Shown in pieces: positions 51,369-59,643 of a DNA stretch of 64,000 nt. Under the pieces are notes generated by a model. The model had not been told where the DNA came from, did no database searches, and saw only the letters and a list, made by a program, of their open reading frames with translations. Numbering within the stretch: the stretch's first letter is position 1; each line of letters begins with the position of its first letter. The stretch is from Kitasatospora sp. NBC_01266. GTDB taxonomy: Bacteria > Actinomycetota > Actinomycetes > Streptomycetales > Streptomycetaceae. Made by a program: the position numbers and the translations under genes. The DNA lies in the NCBI RefSeq assembly GCF_036242395.1, contig NZ_CP108458.1, forward strand, positions 2,108,001 to 2,172,000. Direction: 5' to 3'.

Positions 51369-51411
51369 CTAAGCGCTTGCTTAGCATCTTGTCCCCGGGC
51401 CACACTGTCAA
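51369..51411 (-). promoter_or_regulatory. Promoter and TetR operator of the SDR operon
   Basis: On the minus strand TTGACA (51406-51411), 17 bases, then GATGCT (51383-51388), overlapped by CTAAGCGCTTGCTTAG (51369-51384). This is the exact reverse complement of the site at 44379-44394, in the same position relative to the promoter. It is also upstream of the TetR gene (51455). Confidence 0.85.
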
Positions 51412-51454
51412 CCGTCCGCCCGACTCCGCCGGGCCCCGTGCGAGGATGTTGACC

Positions 51455-52069
51455 ATGACCACCGAGCCGCACCTCGCCGACCTGTGGCCCGGGGAGCGCC
51501 CCGAGGCCGCGCGCCGGCTGCTGCTCGCGGCCATCGACTCCTTCGCCTCCCGCGGCTTCCACGCCACCACCACCCGGGACATCGCCACCGCCGCCGGCAT
51601 GAGCCCGGCCGCGCTCTACATCCACTACCCCTCCAAGGCCGCGTTGCTCGCCGAGATCAGCCGCAACGGGCACGCCGCCACCCTCACGCTGATCGAGGAG
51701 GCGGTCGCGCGGGACGCCGATCCCGCCACCCGGATGCGCGCCCTGGTCGAGCGGTTCACCGCCTGGCACGCGCGCGGCCACACGGTCGGCCGGATCGTCA
51801 ACTACGAGCTGCGCGCCCTGCCGGAGGAGGACTTCGCGGTGGTCGCCGAGCTGCGCCGGCGGATGGAGGACGCGGTGATGCGGCTGATCGAGGAGGGCGT
51901 GTCAACGGGCGTCTTCACCGTCGCCGAGACCCGCACCGCCGCCCGCGCGGTCACCTCGCTGGGCATCGACGTGGCCCGCTGGTACAACGAGCGCAGCAGC
52001 GAGAGCCCCGAGCAGCTCGGCGCGCGGTACGGCGACCTGGTCCTGCGGATGCTCGGCGCTTCGGTCTGA
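51455..52069 (+). CDS. TetR-family regulator of the acyl-CoA cluster
   Basis: This 204-residue protein has the N-terminal TetR domain RRLLLAAIDSFASRGFHATTTRDIATAAGMSPAALYIHYPSKAALL. The all-helical ligand domain fits the fatty-acid/acyl-CoA-sensing type (TetR_C_41-like, RIVNYELRALPEEDFAVVAELRRRME). The ATG at 51455 has GAGG nine bases upstream; ATG 51446 is too close. It is divergent from the SDR operon, with the 16-bp operator between. The same operator precedes the kinase-dehydrogenase operon, so this protein very likely represses both and its own gene until an acyl-CoA ligand appears. Confidence 0.9.
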   Translation: MTTEPHLADLWPGERPEAARRLLLAAIDSFASRGFHATTTRDIATAAGMSPAALYIHYPSKAALLAEISRNGHAATLTLIEEAVARDADPATRMRALVERFTAWHARGHTVGRIVNYELRALPEEDFAVVAELRRRMEDAVMRLIEEGVSTGVFTVAETRTAARAVTSLGIDVARWYNERSSESPEQLGARYGDLVLRMLGASV

Positions 52070-52080
52070 CCTTCCGTCAG
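52066..52080. repeat. CTGAC-N5-GTCAG palindrome on the TetR stop codon
   Basis: CTGACCTTCCGTCAG; its TGA (52067-52069) is the stop of the TetR gene, and its right arm overlaps the end of the convergent gene (52077). Confidence 0.55.
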
Positions 52081-53702
52081 ATACTGCTGCTCAGCGTGTT
52101 GTTGAGGTGCGGCCCGAGGTAGCCCAGGTAGACCAGACCGCCGTGCCCGGTGGCGTCGTGGAAGTGCAGCCGCGGCGCCTTGGCGTTGCCCGCGCCGATC
52201 CGCAGGTGCGCGCCCATGAAGACGGCGCCGCTCGGGTCCACCGACTCCGGGACCGGGAAGGTCCGCTGCAGGCGCCAGGCCTTGCGGCCCGAGGTCTGCG
52301 GCGACTCGTCGCGCACCACCTTCCCCGGTGGGAAGCGGTGGCCGCCGGGCGGCGTCTCGCGGCACCAGTGCAGGAAGTCGCGCAGGTGCCCGCCGTCCCG
52401 CTTGGCCCGCGCGTAGTCCCGCAGTGCCAGCAGCGCGTCCCAGGCGGTGGCGGCCCAGTCCGCACCCAGCGCCTGCGCGTCCAGCTGCACGGTGACCCGG
52501 CGGCTGCCGGTGAAGCGCAGCTCGGGCAACTCGGCGAACCGGTCCAGCAGTTCCTCGAAGCTGACCGGCCCGCCGTGCGGTGCGCGCTGCGCGCGGTAGG
52601 CGGCGCGGTAGCCCGCCCCGGCCTCGCCGAGGTCGATCAGGTACCGCTGGACCTCGCGCAACCGGGCCTCGGCGTGCCGCAGTTCGTCGGCCCGCTCGGC
52701 CAGCTCCGTGCTCAGGTCGGCCGCGTGCTCCTCCTTCTCCCGCAGCTCCTGGCGCAGTTCGCCGATCTCCCGCAGCCGCGCGGTCTCCTCGTGCGCGGCC
52801 TCGTCCAGCAGGGCGTTCAGCACGGCGTTGTCCGCGCGCAGGTGCTCCAGCTCGGAGCGGCACGCGTCGGCCGCGGTGCTCGGCCGGGTGCGCAGCGCGG
52901 GCAGGGCCGCCAACTCGGCGGGCAGCGGGGCCCGGACCGCGAGCCGGCGCGGCAGCCTGGCCAGCAGCCGGGCCGCACGGGCCAGTTCGTCGCCCTGGCC
53001 GAGCCGGGGGAAGGCCGGGATCGCCGGATGCCGGAAGCCGTCCACGGCCTGCTCCGGTTCGACTCCGGGCAGGTAGCAGCGGGCGCCACCGGGCGGCACC
53101 CGGTGGTTCACCAGCACCTGGTTGACCGCCGCCGCCACCTCCGGGTTCAGCAGGTACCCGACGGCCAGTCCGGCCAGTTCACCCGCGAGCGGCTCGGCGA
53201 GGGCGGGCGGGACGGCGAGCAGCACCACGGGCAACCGCCGCCGCCGATCGCGCAGTTCGTCGAGCAGCCGGGGCAGGTCGGCCTCGGACAGCACGACGGG
53301 CCGGGCGGTGACCGCCACCGGGCCGTCCGTGGCCCGCACTTCGGTGAGCAGGGCGGCGGCCAGTTCCGGCGCCCCGCTGCGGGCGGGCTGTCCACCGGCG
53401 ACGGCCGGCAGGTGCTCGACCTCGAGCCGCACCCACGGACCGGTGTCACCGGACCGGGCGCGGACCACCAGGGTCAGCTGGCGGATGCCGTCCGGGCCGC
53501 TCTCGCGCAACCGCCAGCGGGTGTACGCACCGTGCAGGTCGGCCGCCGAGTCGGTGTCCAGCCGGACCCCGGGCGGCAGGTCGTCGGGGTCGAGCTTCTC
53601 GACATCGCGCAGCCAGCGGCGCAGTTGGCCATCGGCGATCGAGCCGGTGCTGACGTAGTCGTACCCGCTGGTGACGACCATCCGGTAGTTGCTGGCGTCC
53701 AC
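52077..53702 (-). CDS. Unknown protein with central coiled coil
   Basis: This 541-residue soluble protein has three parts. Residues 1-260 form an alpha/beta region (VVTSGYDYVSTGSIADGQL at the start). A charged coiled coil follows at about 285-385 (LRREIGELRQEL type heptads, many Glu, Arg and Leu). The C-terminal domain has SFEELLDRFAELPELRFTG, AWDALLALRDYARAK, FPVPESVDPSGAVFMGAHLR and LHFHDATGHGGLVYLGYLGPHLNNT. The HFHD and end motif look conserved and may bind metal or nucleic acid. The GTG start has no strong ribosome site. Proteins with this tail occur in streptomycetes, but I know no function. It is convergent with the TetR gene. Confidence 0.7.
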   Translation of the reverse strand: MDASNYRMVVTSGYDYVSTGSIADGQLRRWLRDVEKLDPDDLPPGVRLDTDSAADLHGAYTRWRLRESGPDGIRQLTLVVRARSGDTGPWVRLEVEHLPAVAGGQPARSGAPELAAALLTEVRATDGPVAVTARPVVLSEADLPRLLDELRDRRRRLPVVLLAVPPALAEPLAGELAGLAVGYLLNPEVAAAVNQVLVNHRVPPGGARCYLPGVEPEQAVDGFRHPAIPAFPRLGQGDELARAARLLARLPRRLAVRAPLPAELAALPALRTRPSTAADACRSELEHLRADNAVLNALLDEAAHEETARLREIGELRQELREKEEHAADLSTELAERADELRHAEARLREVQRYLIDLGEAGAGYRAAYRAQRAPHGGPVSFEELLDRFAELPELRFTGSRRVTVQLDAQALGADWAATAWDALLALRDYARAKRDGGHLRDFLHWCRETPPGGHRFPPGKVVRDESPQTSGRKAWRLQRTFPVPESVDPSGAVFMGAHLRIGAGNAKAPRLHFHDATGHGGLVYLGYLGPHLNNTLSSSI

Positions 53703-53703
53703 C

Positions 53704-53838
53704 GCACCGACTCTGCCACCCGGTCGACCGGGCCACCATCGATCGGCCGCAGCCCACCCGCACTACCTGGAGTCGGGTGGGATCGCCGAGGTCAACTCCT
53801 ACCTGCCGCTGACGCCGGGCAGCCCCGCCGGGCCGTGA
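53704..53838 (+). pseudogene. Possible C-terminal gene fragment
   Basis: The plus-strand frame ending at TGA 53836-53838 reads AAAHPHYLESGGIAEVNSYL and PLTPGSPAGP before the stop. It has protein-like composition but no start or ribosome site, and unrelated sequence upstream. It may be the tail of a lost gene. It overlaps the end of the minus-strand gene at 53792. I cannot name a family. Confidence 0.25.
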
Positions 53839-54157
53839 GCCGCTGGGCGCGGACCACCGCACCATGCGGCGCCGCACGCCAGACCACCGCGGCCGGGTCG
53901 GCCTGCGGTCCGGCGGGCTGGGGCGTGAAGCCGACGGCGGCGGTGCGGGCACCGTGCTCAACACGGGCGGCTCGGGCGGCTTGGGCGATCCGGCCGACGT
54001 GGCAGACGTGGGCGGTCAGGCCGGCCCGGGCGGCGGGGCCGACGGAGACGACCACCGGTGCGGCGACCTGCGCGGAGGCGACCACCAGCAGGGCTCCGGT
54101 CGCGCTCACGGCACCCAGCAGGACCGCCGCCAGCGGCCCGAGAAGGGACTTCTGCAC
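53792..54157 (-). CDS. Small Ala-rich exported or membrane protein
   Basis: The GTG start at 54157 has AAGGAG seven bases upstream and a consensus promoter 50 bases further up. The 121-residue product begins with one long hydrophobic segment (LLGPLAAVLLGAVSATGALL), a signal peptide or membrane anchor. An Ala/Val/Arg-rich tail without known motif follows. Overlapping frames on the plus strand lack such signals. It lies directly after the ATP-grasp gene but is transcribed separately. Function unknown; the low-complexity tail makes the exact frame beyond residue 60 less certain. Confidence 0.5.
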   Translation of the reverse strand: MQKSLLGPLAAVLLGAVSATGALLVVASAQVAAPVVVSVGPAARAGLTAHVCHVGRIAQAARAARVEHGARTAAVGFTPQPAGPQADPAAVVWRAAPHGAVVRAQRLTARRGCPASAAGRS

Positions 54158-54206
54158 AACGGGGCTCCTTGTCCTGGGGTGGATCCCGTGCTTCCCGCTT
54201 CCGGTA

Positions 54207-54235
54207 AATTTGTCGCGCACATGCCCACCTGTCAA
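54207..54235 (-). promoter_or_regulatory. Consensus promoter upstream of the small Ala-rich protein
   Basis: On the minus strand TTGACA (54230-54235), 17 bases, CAAATT (54207-54212). The -35 box overlaps the stop codon of the ATP-grasp gene. Confidence 0.65.
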
Positions 54236-55479
54236 GAGCGCCCCGCCCGCGAGCACATCGCGCCGGCCAGCCGGCGGGCCACCAGACCCGTGAAGCGGAC
54301 CGCCTCGGCGGCCGCCGGCAGCGGGTCGTCGGCGTGCAGCCAGGACCGCTCGATGCCGCGGTGCGGCAGCACGGCGGGCGGCAGGCGACGGTGCACCCGG
54401 GCCCAGTCGAGCGCCGAGGGCAGGTCGAGCTGGCCCACCACGAAGGTGCGCGAGGTGAGTTGACCGGCCGCCTCGACCCGCCGTCCGGTCAGGTCCAGGT
54501 GCATGGCCCGCACCACGTCGACCCCGCGCAGGTTCTCGAAGGCGCGGAACTGGGCTCCGGTCCTGGGGTTGAAGTCGACCAGCTTGAAGCGGCCGTCCCG
54601 CAGGTCGAGCCGCCAGTCCAGGTCGGCCGCCCCGCTGTAGCCGAGCGCGCGGCACAACCCGGCCGCGAGCCGGGCCAGTTGTTCGTCGCGCTCGGCCACC
54701 GCGCGGGACGCGATGCCGCTCTCGGGCGGCCAGCAGCGCAGCTTGCGGCCGGTGAAGACCACCCGGACCGCACCGCCCGCGCCGCAGTAGAGGTGGGTGG
54801 TCCAGTCCTGCGAGGACTCGGGCGGCAGGTACTCCTGGGCCAGCACCGAGATCTCGCCGTCGCGCGGCACCACGGCGCGCAGCTCGTCCTCGTCGCGCAC
54901 CAGCGTGGTGTGCCCGACCACCGGGGCCCGCAGCCTGGTGTACGCCTCCAGGTTCTTCAGCACCAGCGGATAGCCCCAGTCCCGGCAGAGTTCGAGCAGC
55001 GCGGCGCGGTCGGGCGGCGCGCAGGACCGGGGGGTGGGCACCCCGTACTGCCGGCAGATCCGGTACATCCCGGCCTTGTTGGCCAGCCGGCGCGGCAGCC
55101 CGGCACGGACCGGCGGCAGCAGGAAGGAGCCGGCCAGCCGGTCGGCGTGCTCGGCCAGCAGGACTGCCGCCTCATCGTCGGTGGGCACCGCCACCGCCGG
55201 GCGGCCGATCGCCCGGCCGATCGCCAGCAGCGCCGACACCAGGTGCTCCGGCGGCTCCAGGCCGCTGGTCGGATGGACGAAGCGGCCCGCCAGGTAGCGC
55301 GAGAGCGCGACCGGCGTGTAGCGGTCCTCGACCATCGCGTACACCGGCACGCCGGCCCGGGCCAGCGTCCGCACCACGCCCAGGCCCCCGTGGTGCTGCG
55401 GGTAGTGGCCCACCTTGACCAGCAACGCCGGTACGGTGCGGTCCAGTTCGGGACCGGCACAGGTAAGGGTGTCCATCAT
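54232..55479 (-). CDS. ATP-grasp carboxylate-amine ligase family protein
   Basis: This 415-residue protein has an ATP-grasp fold. The N-terminal pre-ATP part shows HYPQHHGGLGVVRTLARAGVPVYAM; the ATP lobe contains YPLVLKNLEAY with the binding Lys and VLAQEYLPP; the metal site is in DLDWRLDLRDGRFKLVDFNPRTGAQF (Asp, Asn). Such ligases join a carboxylate to an amine or other nucleophile through an acyl-phosphate. In this polysaccharide cluster it could modify a sugar acid or make a capped amino-acid substituent (inference). GAGGT precedes the first of two adjacent ATGs. It lies 31 bases behind the GH16 gene. Confidence 0.85.
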   Translation of the reverse strand: MMDTLTCAGPELDRTVPALLVKVGHYPQHHGGLGVVRTLARAGVPVYAMVEDRYTPVALSRYLAGRFVHPTSGLEPPEHLVSALLAIGRAIGRPAVAVPTDDEAAVLLAEHADRLAGSFLLPPVRAGLPRRLANKAGMYRICRQYGVPTPRSCAPPDRAALLELCRDWGYPLVLKNLEAYTRLRAPVVGHTTLVRDEDELRAVVPRDGEISVLAQEYLPPESSQDWTTHLYCGAGGAVRVVFTGRKLRCWPPESGIASRAVAERDEQLARLAAGLCRALGYSGAADLDWRLDLRDGRFKLVDFNPRTGAQFRAFENLRGVDVVRAMHLDLTGRRVEAAGQLTSRTFVVGQLDLPSALDWARVHRRLPPAVLPHRGIERSWLHADDPLPAAAEAVRFTGLVARRLAGAMCSRAGRS

Positions 55480-55510
55480 GGTTACCTCGATTCGATCCGG
55501 TGCCTCGCGG

Positions 55511-56821
55511 TCAGTGCTGCCAGACCCGCACCCAGTCCACGGTCAGCGCGGCCGAGTTGACCGAGGCCGGCGGCGCGCTCGGGTAGCCGACGGCCAGGTT
55601 GACCAGCAGTTCCATCGGGACGTCGGGGATCTGCTGCGGATCGGTCACCCGCCACTGCTGGACGCCGTCCACGTACCAGGTGATCGCGCCCGGCTCCCAG
55701 TCCATCGCGAAGACGTGGGTGGCCGCCGGAAAGTCGACCGGGCCGACGTTGTGGCCGACGTGCTGGTCGCTGCCGTCCGCGCCGCGCCAGTGCACGTTCA
55801 TGGACACCTGCTGGGTGCTGCCGGCGAACTCGGCCACGTCCAGCTCGGGCGGGGTGGTCCGGGTGTCCGGCATCAGCCAGAAGGCCGGGAACATCCCGCT
55901 CTGCGGCGGGATCCGCAGCGCGGCGGCGAAGTAGCCGTGGGTGAAGGTCTCCCGGGGCGTGGCGTTCCAGGAGTCCCGGCCGGTGGTGATCATGCCGGAG
56001 GTCCACGGATAGGTCTTGCCGTCGCTGCCCACGGTGTCGCGGCGCGCGGCCGTCAGGGTGGCGGCGCCGTCGCCCACCGAGACCTGGCCGGGCAGGTACC
56101 ACTCGGCCTCGTGGTTGCCCGCGTTGGTGCAGCCCCCGTCGTTCCAGTCGTAGCAGCGGGCCCAGCGGGCGGTGTCCAGCTCGGTGCCGTTGAAGTCGTC
56201 CTGGAGGACCAGGCGCCAGGGGCCGGCGGCGGCAGGGGCGGTCGCCGCCGCGGCGACGGGGACGGGCGGACCACCGCCGGTGGTCGAGCCGCTCAGCGCC
56301 GGGACGCCGCCACCGGTGCAGGCGGTGGCCAGCAGCAGCACACCGGCCGTCCCCGCCCGGGGCAGCGCCGCGCGCGGCGCGGTGGGCGCTGCCCCGGGTG
56401 GCCGGCCGCCCGACGAGCGCTCACCGCCACCGGCGGGACCCGCCGCGTCCGCCCGAGCCGGGCGGCGCGGGCCCCGGCGCCCCGGCCAGAGCGCGGCCAC
56501 CGTGGTGACGACGGCCAGCACGCCCAGCGCACGCGGCACGGTGAACGCGTGGTTCAGCAGGAACGCCTGCGCGACCAGCACCGCCAGCGCCAGGCTCACG
56601 GCGGGCGTCAGCACCAGGTCCTCCAGCAGGTCCAGCGCGGTGCGTCCGCCCGCGTCCGCCGCCCGTGGCGACAATGCCGGGCGGAGCACCGCGGCCCCCG
56701 GGCAGACCAGCACGAAGGCGGCCGTCAGCACGGTGCGCAGCGGCCCGGCGGCCGGCAGTGCCGTGGCGAGCAGCGCGATCCATCCGGAGAGGGCGAGCGC
56801 GATCCGTACCGAGCGGTTCAT
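55511..56821 (-). CDS. Membrane-anchored GH16 glycoside hydrolase
   Basis: This 436-residue protein has about three transmembrane helices in residues 1-120 and a Pro/Ala/Gly-rich cytoplasmic or linker stretch. A further hydrophobic segment, GTAGVLLLATAC, looks like a lipoprotein signal with its Cys. A GH16 beta-jelly-roll fills the last 240 residues: WRLVLQDDFNGTELD at the start, the catalytic ELDVAEFAG (ExDxxE) in the centre and LTVDWVRVWQH at the end. GH16 enzymes cleave or transfer beta-1,3 or mixed glucans. The ATG overlaps the preceding stop (TGATG). The join of a membrane part and a complete lipoprotein-like enzyme looks like a gene fusion. Confidence 0.85.
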   Translation of the reverse strand: MNRSVRIALALSGWIALLATALPAAGPLRTVLTAAFVLVCPGAAVLRPALSPRAADAGGRTALDLLEDLVLTPAVSLALAVLVAQAFLLNHAFTVPRALGVLAVVTTVAALWPGRRGPRRPARADAAGPAGGGERSSGGRPPGAAPTAPRAALPRAGTAGVLLLATACTGGGVPALSGSTTGGGPPVPVAAAATAPAAAGPWRLVLQDDFNGTELDTARWARCYDWNDGGCTNAGNHEAEWYLPGQVSVGDGAATLTAARRDTVGSDGKTYPWTSGMITTGRDSWNATPRETFTHGYFAAALRIPPQSGMFPAFWLMPDTRTTPPELDVAEFAGSTQQVSMNVHWRGADGSDQHVGHNVGPVDFPAATHVFAMDWEPGAITWYVDGVQQWRVTDPQQIPDVPMELLVNLAVGYPSAPPASVNSAALTVDWVRVWQH

Positions 56822-58662
56822 CAGGGGGCTCCCGCGGAAGTGGACGGCAGGTAGCGGTAGACGTCGGCGTCCGGCCCCCGGTAGACGGGCGTCAGCTCCG
56901 GCGAGGCGTCGGCCGCGGCCTTCACCCGCGGCACCGTGTCGGCGGGCAGCACGCCGGTCAGGTAGCACTCGGCGCTCTGCCCCCGGGTGAGGATCAGGTA
57001 GGCCGGTCCGGAGAACCCGGCATCGGCCTGCGCCAGCGCGGCGGCCGGATCGCTGACCAGCAGCTGCCGCTGGCCCAGCGTGCCGTCGGTGAGCACCAGC
57101 TGCTGATGCTGGTCGTAGCGCAGCTCGTCGCCGGGCAGGTTGCCGGTGACCGAGACGATCCGCGCGCCGGGCGGCGCGCTGTCCACCAGCTCGCGGGTGG
57201 CGGTCACCTCGTCGCTGGTGAAGTAGTTCATGCTCTCCTTGCTGTCGTAGCCGAAGAGCAGCCCGCCGACCAGGCCGCAGGCCACCAGCAGCACCAGCGA
57301 CCCGCGCAGCCGCGAGCGCGGGCCGGGTCGCAGGACCAGCGTCGCGGCCAGGAAGGCGATGGCGGGCAGCGCGAAGAGGTAGACCCGGAAGATCATCTCC
57401 CCGCCGTAGGTGTTGGCGACCAGCAGCAGCCCCGGGGCCACCGCGGCGGCCGGCAGGCCGGTGCGGCGCACCCACGGCCGGCGCACGAAGCCGCCGATCG
57501 CGAGCAGCAGGATCCCCGCCGACATCACCCGGTCCACCCAGGCCACCAGCACCTGGCCCGGCGCGGCGGCGCCCAGGCCCGCCAGCCCGGCGACCGCGTT
57601 GTCGTCCGGCCGGGCCAGCGCCGACAGGAAGTCGTGCAGATTGGCCGACACGTACGGCCAGGCCACCGTGGTGTCCCAGCCGACCGTCATGATCAGCGCC
57701 CCGGCCAGCACCGGCAGCACCACCCGGCGGTTGCGGCGCGGCAGCGCGAGGGCGAACAGGGTCACGATCAGCATCACCGGCGTCAGCTGGTGCGAGCTGA
57801 CGATCGCGGCCTCCAGCAGCAGCACCAGGACGAGCCGGCGCCACGGCCAGCCGCCCGCGTCGGACCGGGCCGGCGGTGCGGGCGAACCGGAGGAGGAGGC
57901 CCCGACCGGTGCCTGCTGCCGCTGCAGCCGGCGCACCACCATCGCGAGCACCGTGACGTACAGCACGAACGCGAAGGCCTGCGGCGAGAAGTAGTCCTGC
58001 CCGACCCAGGAGGCCGAGAAGAAGATCCACACCGCGCCCCAGACCAGCCGCCGGTCCCGGGTGACCGAGCTGAAGAGCAGCAGCAGCGGCGGGATCAGCA
58101 GCACGTTGAAGATCACCGGCCCCCAGACCGCGTACCCCAGCGCCGAGGAGTGGCCGGTGACCCGCAGCAGCAGCACGTTGAGCTGGAAGAAGCCCGGCCA
58201 CTGGTTGTAGATCTCCAGCCCCTGGGCGTTGGGCACGGTGCCGTTGTGGCGCAGCATCGCGTCCACCACCGCCACGTGCTTCCAGGCCCAGGAGTAGCGC
58301 AGCGCCGGGTAGAGCAGGCTCGGGGTGGCGTGGATCATCGCGATCAGGCCGAGCACGTACCCGGCCGGCCAGGCGTTGCCCAGCCGGGTGCCCTGCCGCA
58401 GCAGCGTCACGAAGCCGAGCAGCAGCAGGGCCAGCGCCACCCAGTAGAGCGCCGGCAGGACCTGGAGCAGGCCCAGGTCGCCCATCCGGTCCAGTCGGAC
58501 GTGGCGCAGCGAGAGCAGCCACAGGACGAGCGCGGCGGGCAGCAGGATCCGGGGCAGCGGGCCGGGCGGGCGCCGGGCCGGGTCTCGCCGGCCGGGGCGC
58601 GCCGGGGCCGGCCCGCCCACCACCTCGGTGGGCGGCGCCGTGGCGCCCGGCCGGGAGAACAT
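56821..58662 (-). CDS. Polytopic membrane protein of the polysaccharide cluster
   Basis: This protein of about 613 residues has 12 or more transmembrane segments. A C-terminal external domain of about 140 residues contains SMNYFTSDEVTATRELVDSA and ECYLTGVLPADTVPRVK. The pattern (large loop NQWPGFFQLNVLL, helices in groups, external tail) fits GT-C-like glycosyltransferases or polymerases of cell-surface sugars; I cannot identify the acceptor. The start is uncertain: ATG 58662 begins just before the hydrophobic part, while an ATG at 58773 would add 37 low-complexity residues; neither has a good ribosome site. Confidence 0.7.
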   Translation of the reverse strand: MFSRPGATAPPTEVVGGPAPARPGRRDPARRPPGPLPRILLPAALVLWLLSLRHVRLDRMGDLGLLQVLPALYWVALALLLLGFVTLLRQGTRLGNAWPAGYVLGLIAMIHATPSLLYPALRYSWAWKHVAVVDAMLRHNGTVPNAQGLEIYNQWPGFFQLNVLLLRVTGHSSALGYAVWGPVIFNVLLIPPLLLLFSSVTRDRRLVWGAVWIFFSASWVGQDYFSPQAFAFVLYVTVLAMVVRRLQRQQAPVGASSSGSPAPPARSDAGGWPWRRLVLVLLLEAAIVSSHQLTPVMLIVTLFALALPRRNRRVVLPVLAGALIMTVGWDTTVAWPYVSANLHDFLSALARPDDNAVAGLAGLGAAAPGQVLVAWVDRVMSAGILLLAIGGFVRRPWVRRTGLPAAAVAPGLLLVANTYGGEMIFRVYLFALPAIAFLAATLVLRPGPRSRLRGSLVLLVACGLVGGLLFGYDSKESMNYFTSDEVTATRELVDSAPPGARIVSVTGNLPGDELRYDQHQQLVLTDGTLGQRQLLVSDPAAALAQADAGFSGPAYLILTRGQSAECYLTGVLPADTVPRVKAAADASPELTPVYRGPDADVYRYLPSTSAGAP

Positions 58663-58815
58663 CAGCCGACCCCGCGGGCGGTGTGCCGGTACCGGCACGG
58701 TCCGCCCGCCGGCCCGGTCCGGGTCAGTGCGTTGATCATGGTTCAGCCTCCCAGTCGGCCACGGCGGACGCATCCGAGCGCCGCCACAGGTGTGAGCGGG
58801 GCGACGGGCCGGGGC

Positions 58816-59643
58816 TCATCCCCACGGGGACCCACCGGCCCGGCCGCCGACGGGGCTGCCCAGGGCGGCCCGGACGCGGCGGTACAGCCGCCAGCTCCTG
58901 GTCCGCAGCCGCTCGCCGCGCGGGGCGAGCGGGGCGCCCAGGCCCTCGGCCCAGTGCTGGAACACCTGCGGCGGGGTGTCGGCGCGGACCGTCAGGCGGG
59001 CGATCAGGAACGGGTCGTCGCCCGCGGAGCTGAAGCAGTCCGCCGTCGCGCAGGCCGAGGACCAGCCCGCCGCGCGCACCCGCCGGCGCACGGTGGCGCT
59101 GGAGTAGCCGTGCGGGTAGGCGTAGCTGGTGACGGGGTGGCCCAGGGCCTCCTCCAGCTCCAGCTTGCAGCCCTCGATCTCGGCGTCCAGCCGCCCGCGC
59201 GGCAGGGTGTCGAGCTGCGGGTGGGAGCGGCTCTGCCCGCCCAGGTCGACGAAGCCGTAGGCGTCCAGGGTGGTGACCTGGCGCCAGTTCAGCATGTCGG
59301 CGGGTGGCAGCAGGCTGCCCGCGGCCTGCTCGCCCGGCGGGTGGATGGCGCCGGTGGTGAGGTAGAGGGTGGCCGGCAGGTCGCGCTCGCCGAGCAGCGG
59401 GGCCACTGTCCAGTAGAAGTCGGCGAAGCCGTTGTCGAAGGTCAGCACGACGCTGCGCTCGGGGAGTTGGTGCCCGCCGCGCTGGGCGGCGACCAGCCGC
59501 CGCAGCGGCACCACGGTCCGCCCGGCGTCGGCGAGTCGGCTCAGCTGCTCCGCGAAGACCTGCGGGGTGACGGCGTAGCGGGCGACCCAGCCCGGCGGGT
59601 CGGCGCTGACGCAGTGGTAGCGCAGCACGGGCACGGCGGTCAT
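58816..59643 (-). CDS. NodB-type polysaccharide deacetylase, altered metal site
   Basis: This 275-residue carbohydrate esterase family 4 protein has VPVLRYHCVSADPPGW at the start, VVLTFDNGFADFYW as motif 1, a degenerate motif 2 (GGQSRSHPQL), and YAYPHGYSSATVRRRV as motif 3. In active enzymes motif 1 is TFDDG and motif 2 is H-S/T-x-x-x-H. Here Asn71 replaces the metal-binding Asp and Gln137 replaces the first His, while Asp70 and His141 remain. There is no signal peptide, so it may act inside the cell. It overlaps the preceding GT2 gene by four bases. Confidence 0.8.
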   Translation of the reverse strand: MTAVPVLRYHCVSADPPGWVARYAVTPQVFAEQLSRLADAGRTVVPLRRLVAAQRGGHQLPERSVVLTFDNGFADFYWTVAPLLGERDLPATLYLTTGAIHPPGEQAAGSLLPPADMLNWRQVTTLDAYGFVDLGGQSRSHPQLDTLPRGRLDAEIEGCKLELEEALGHPVTSYAYPHGYSSATVRRRVRAAGWSSACATADCFSSAGDDPFLIARLTVRADTPPQVFQHWAEGLGAPLAPRGERLRTRSWRLYRRVRAALGSPVGGRAGGSPWG

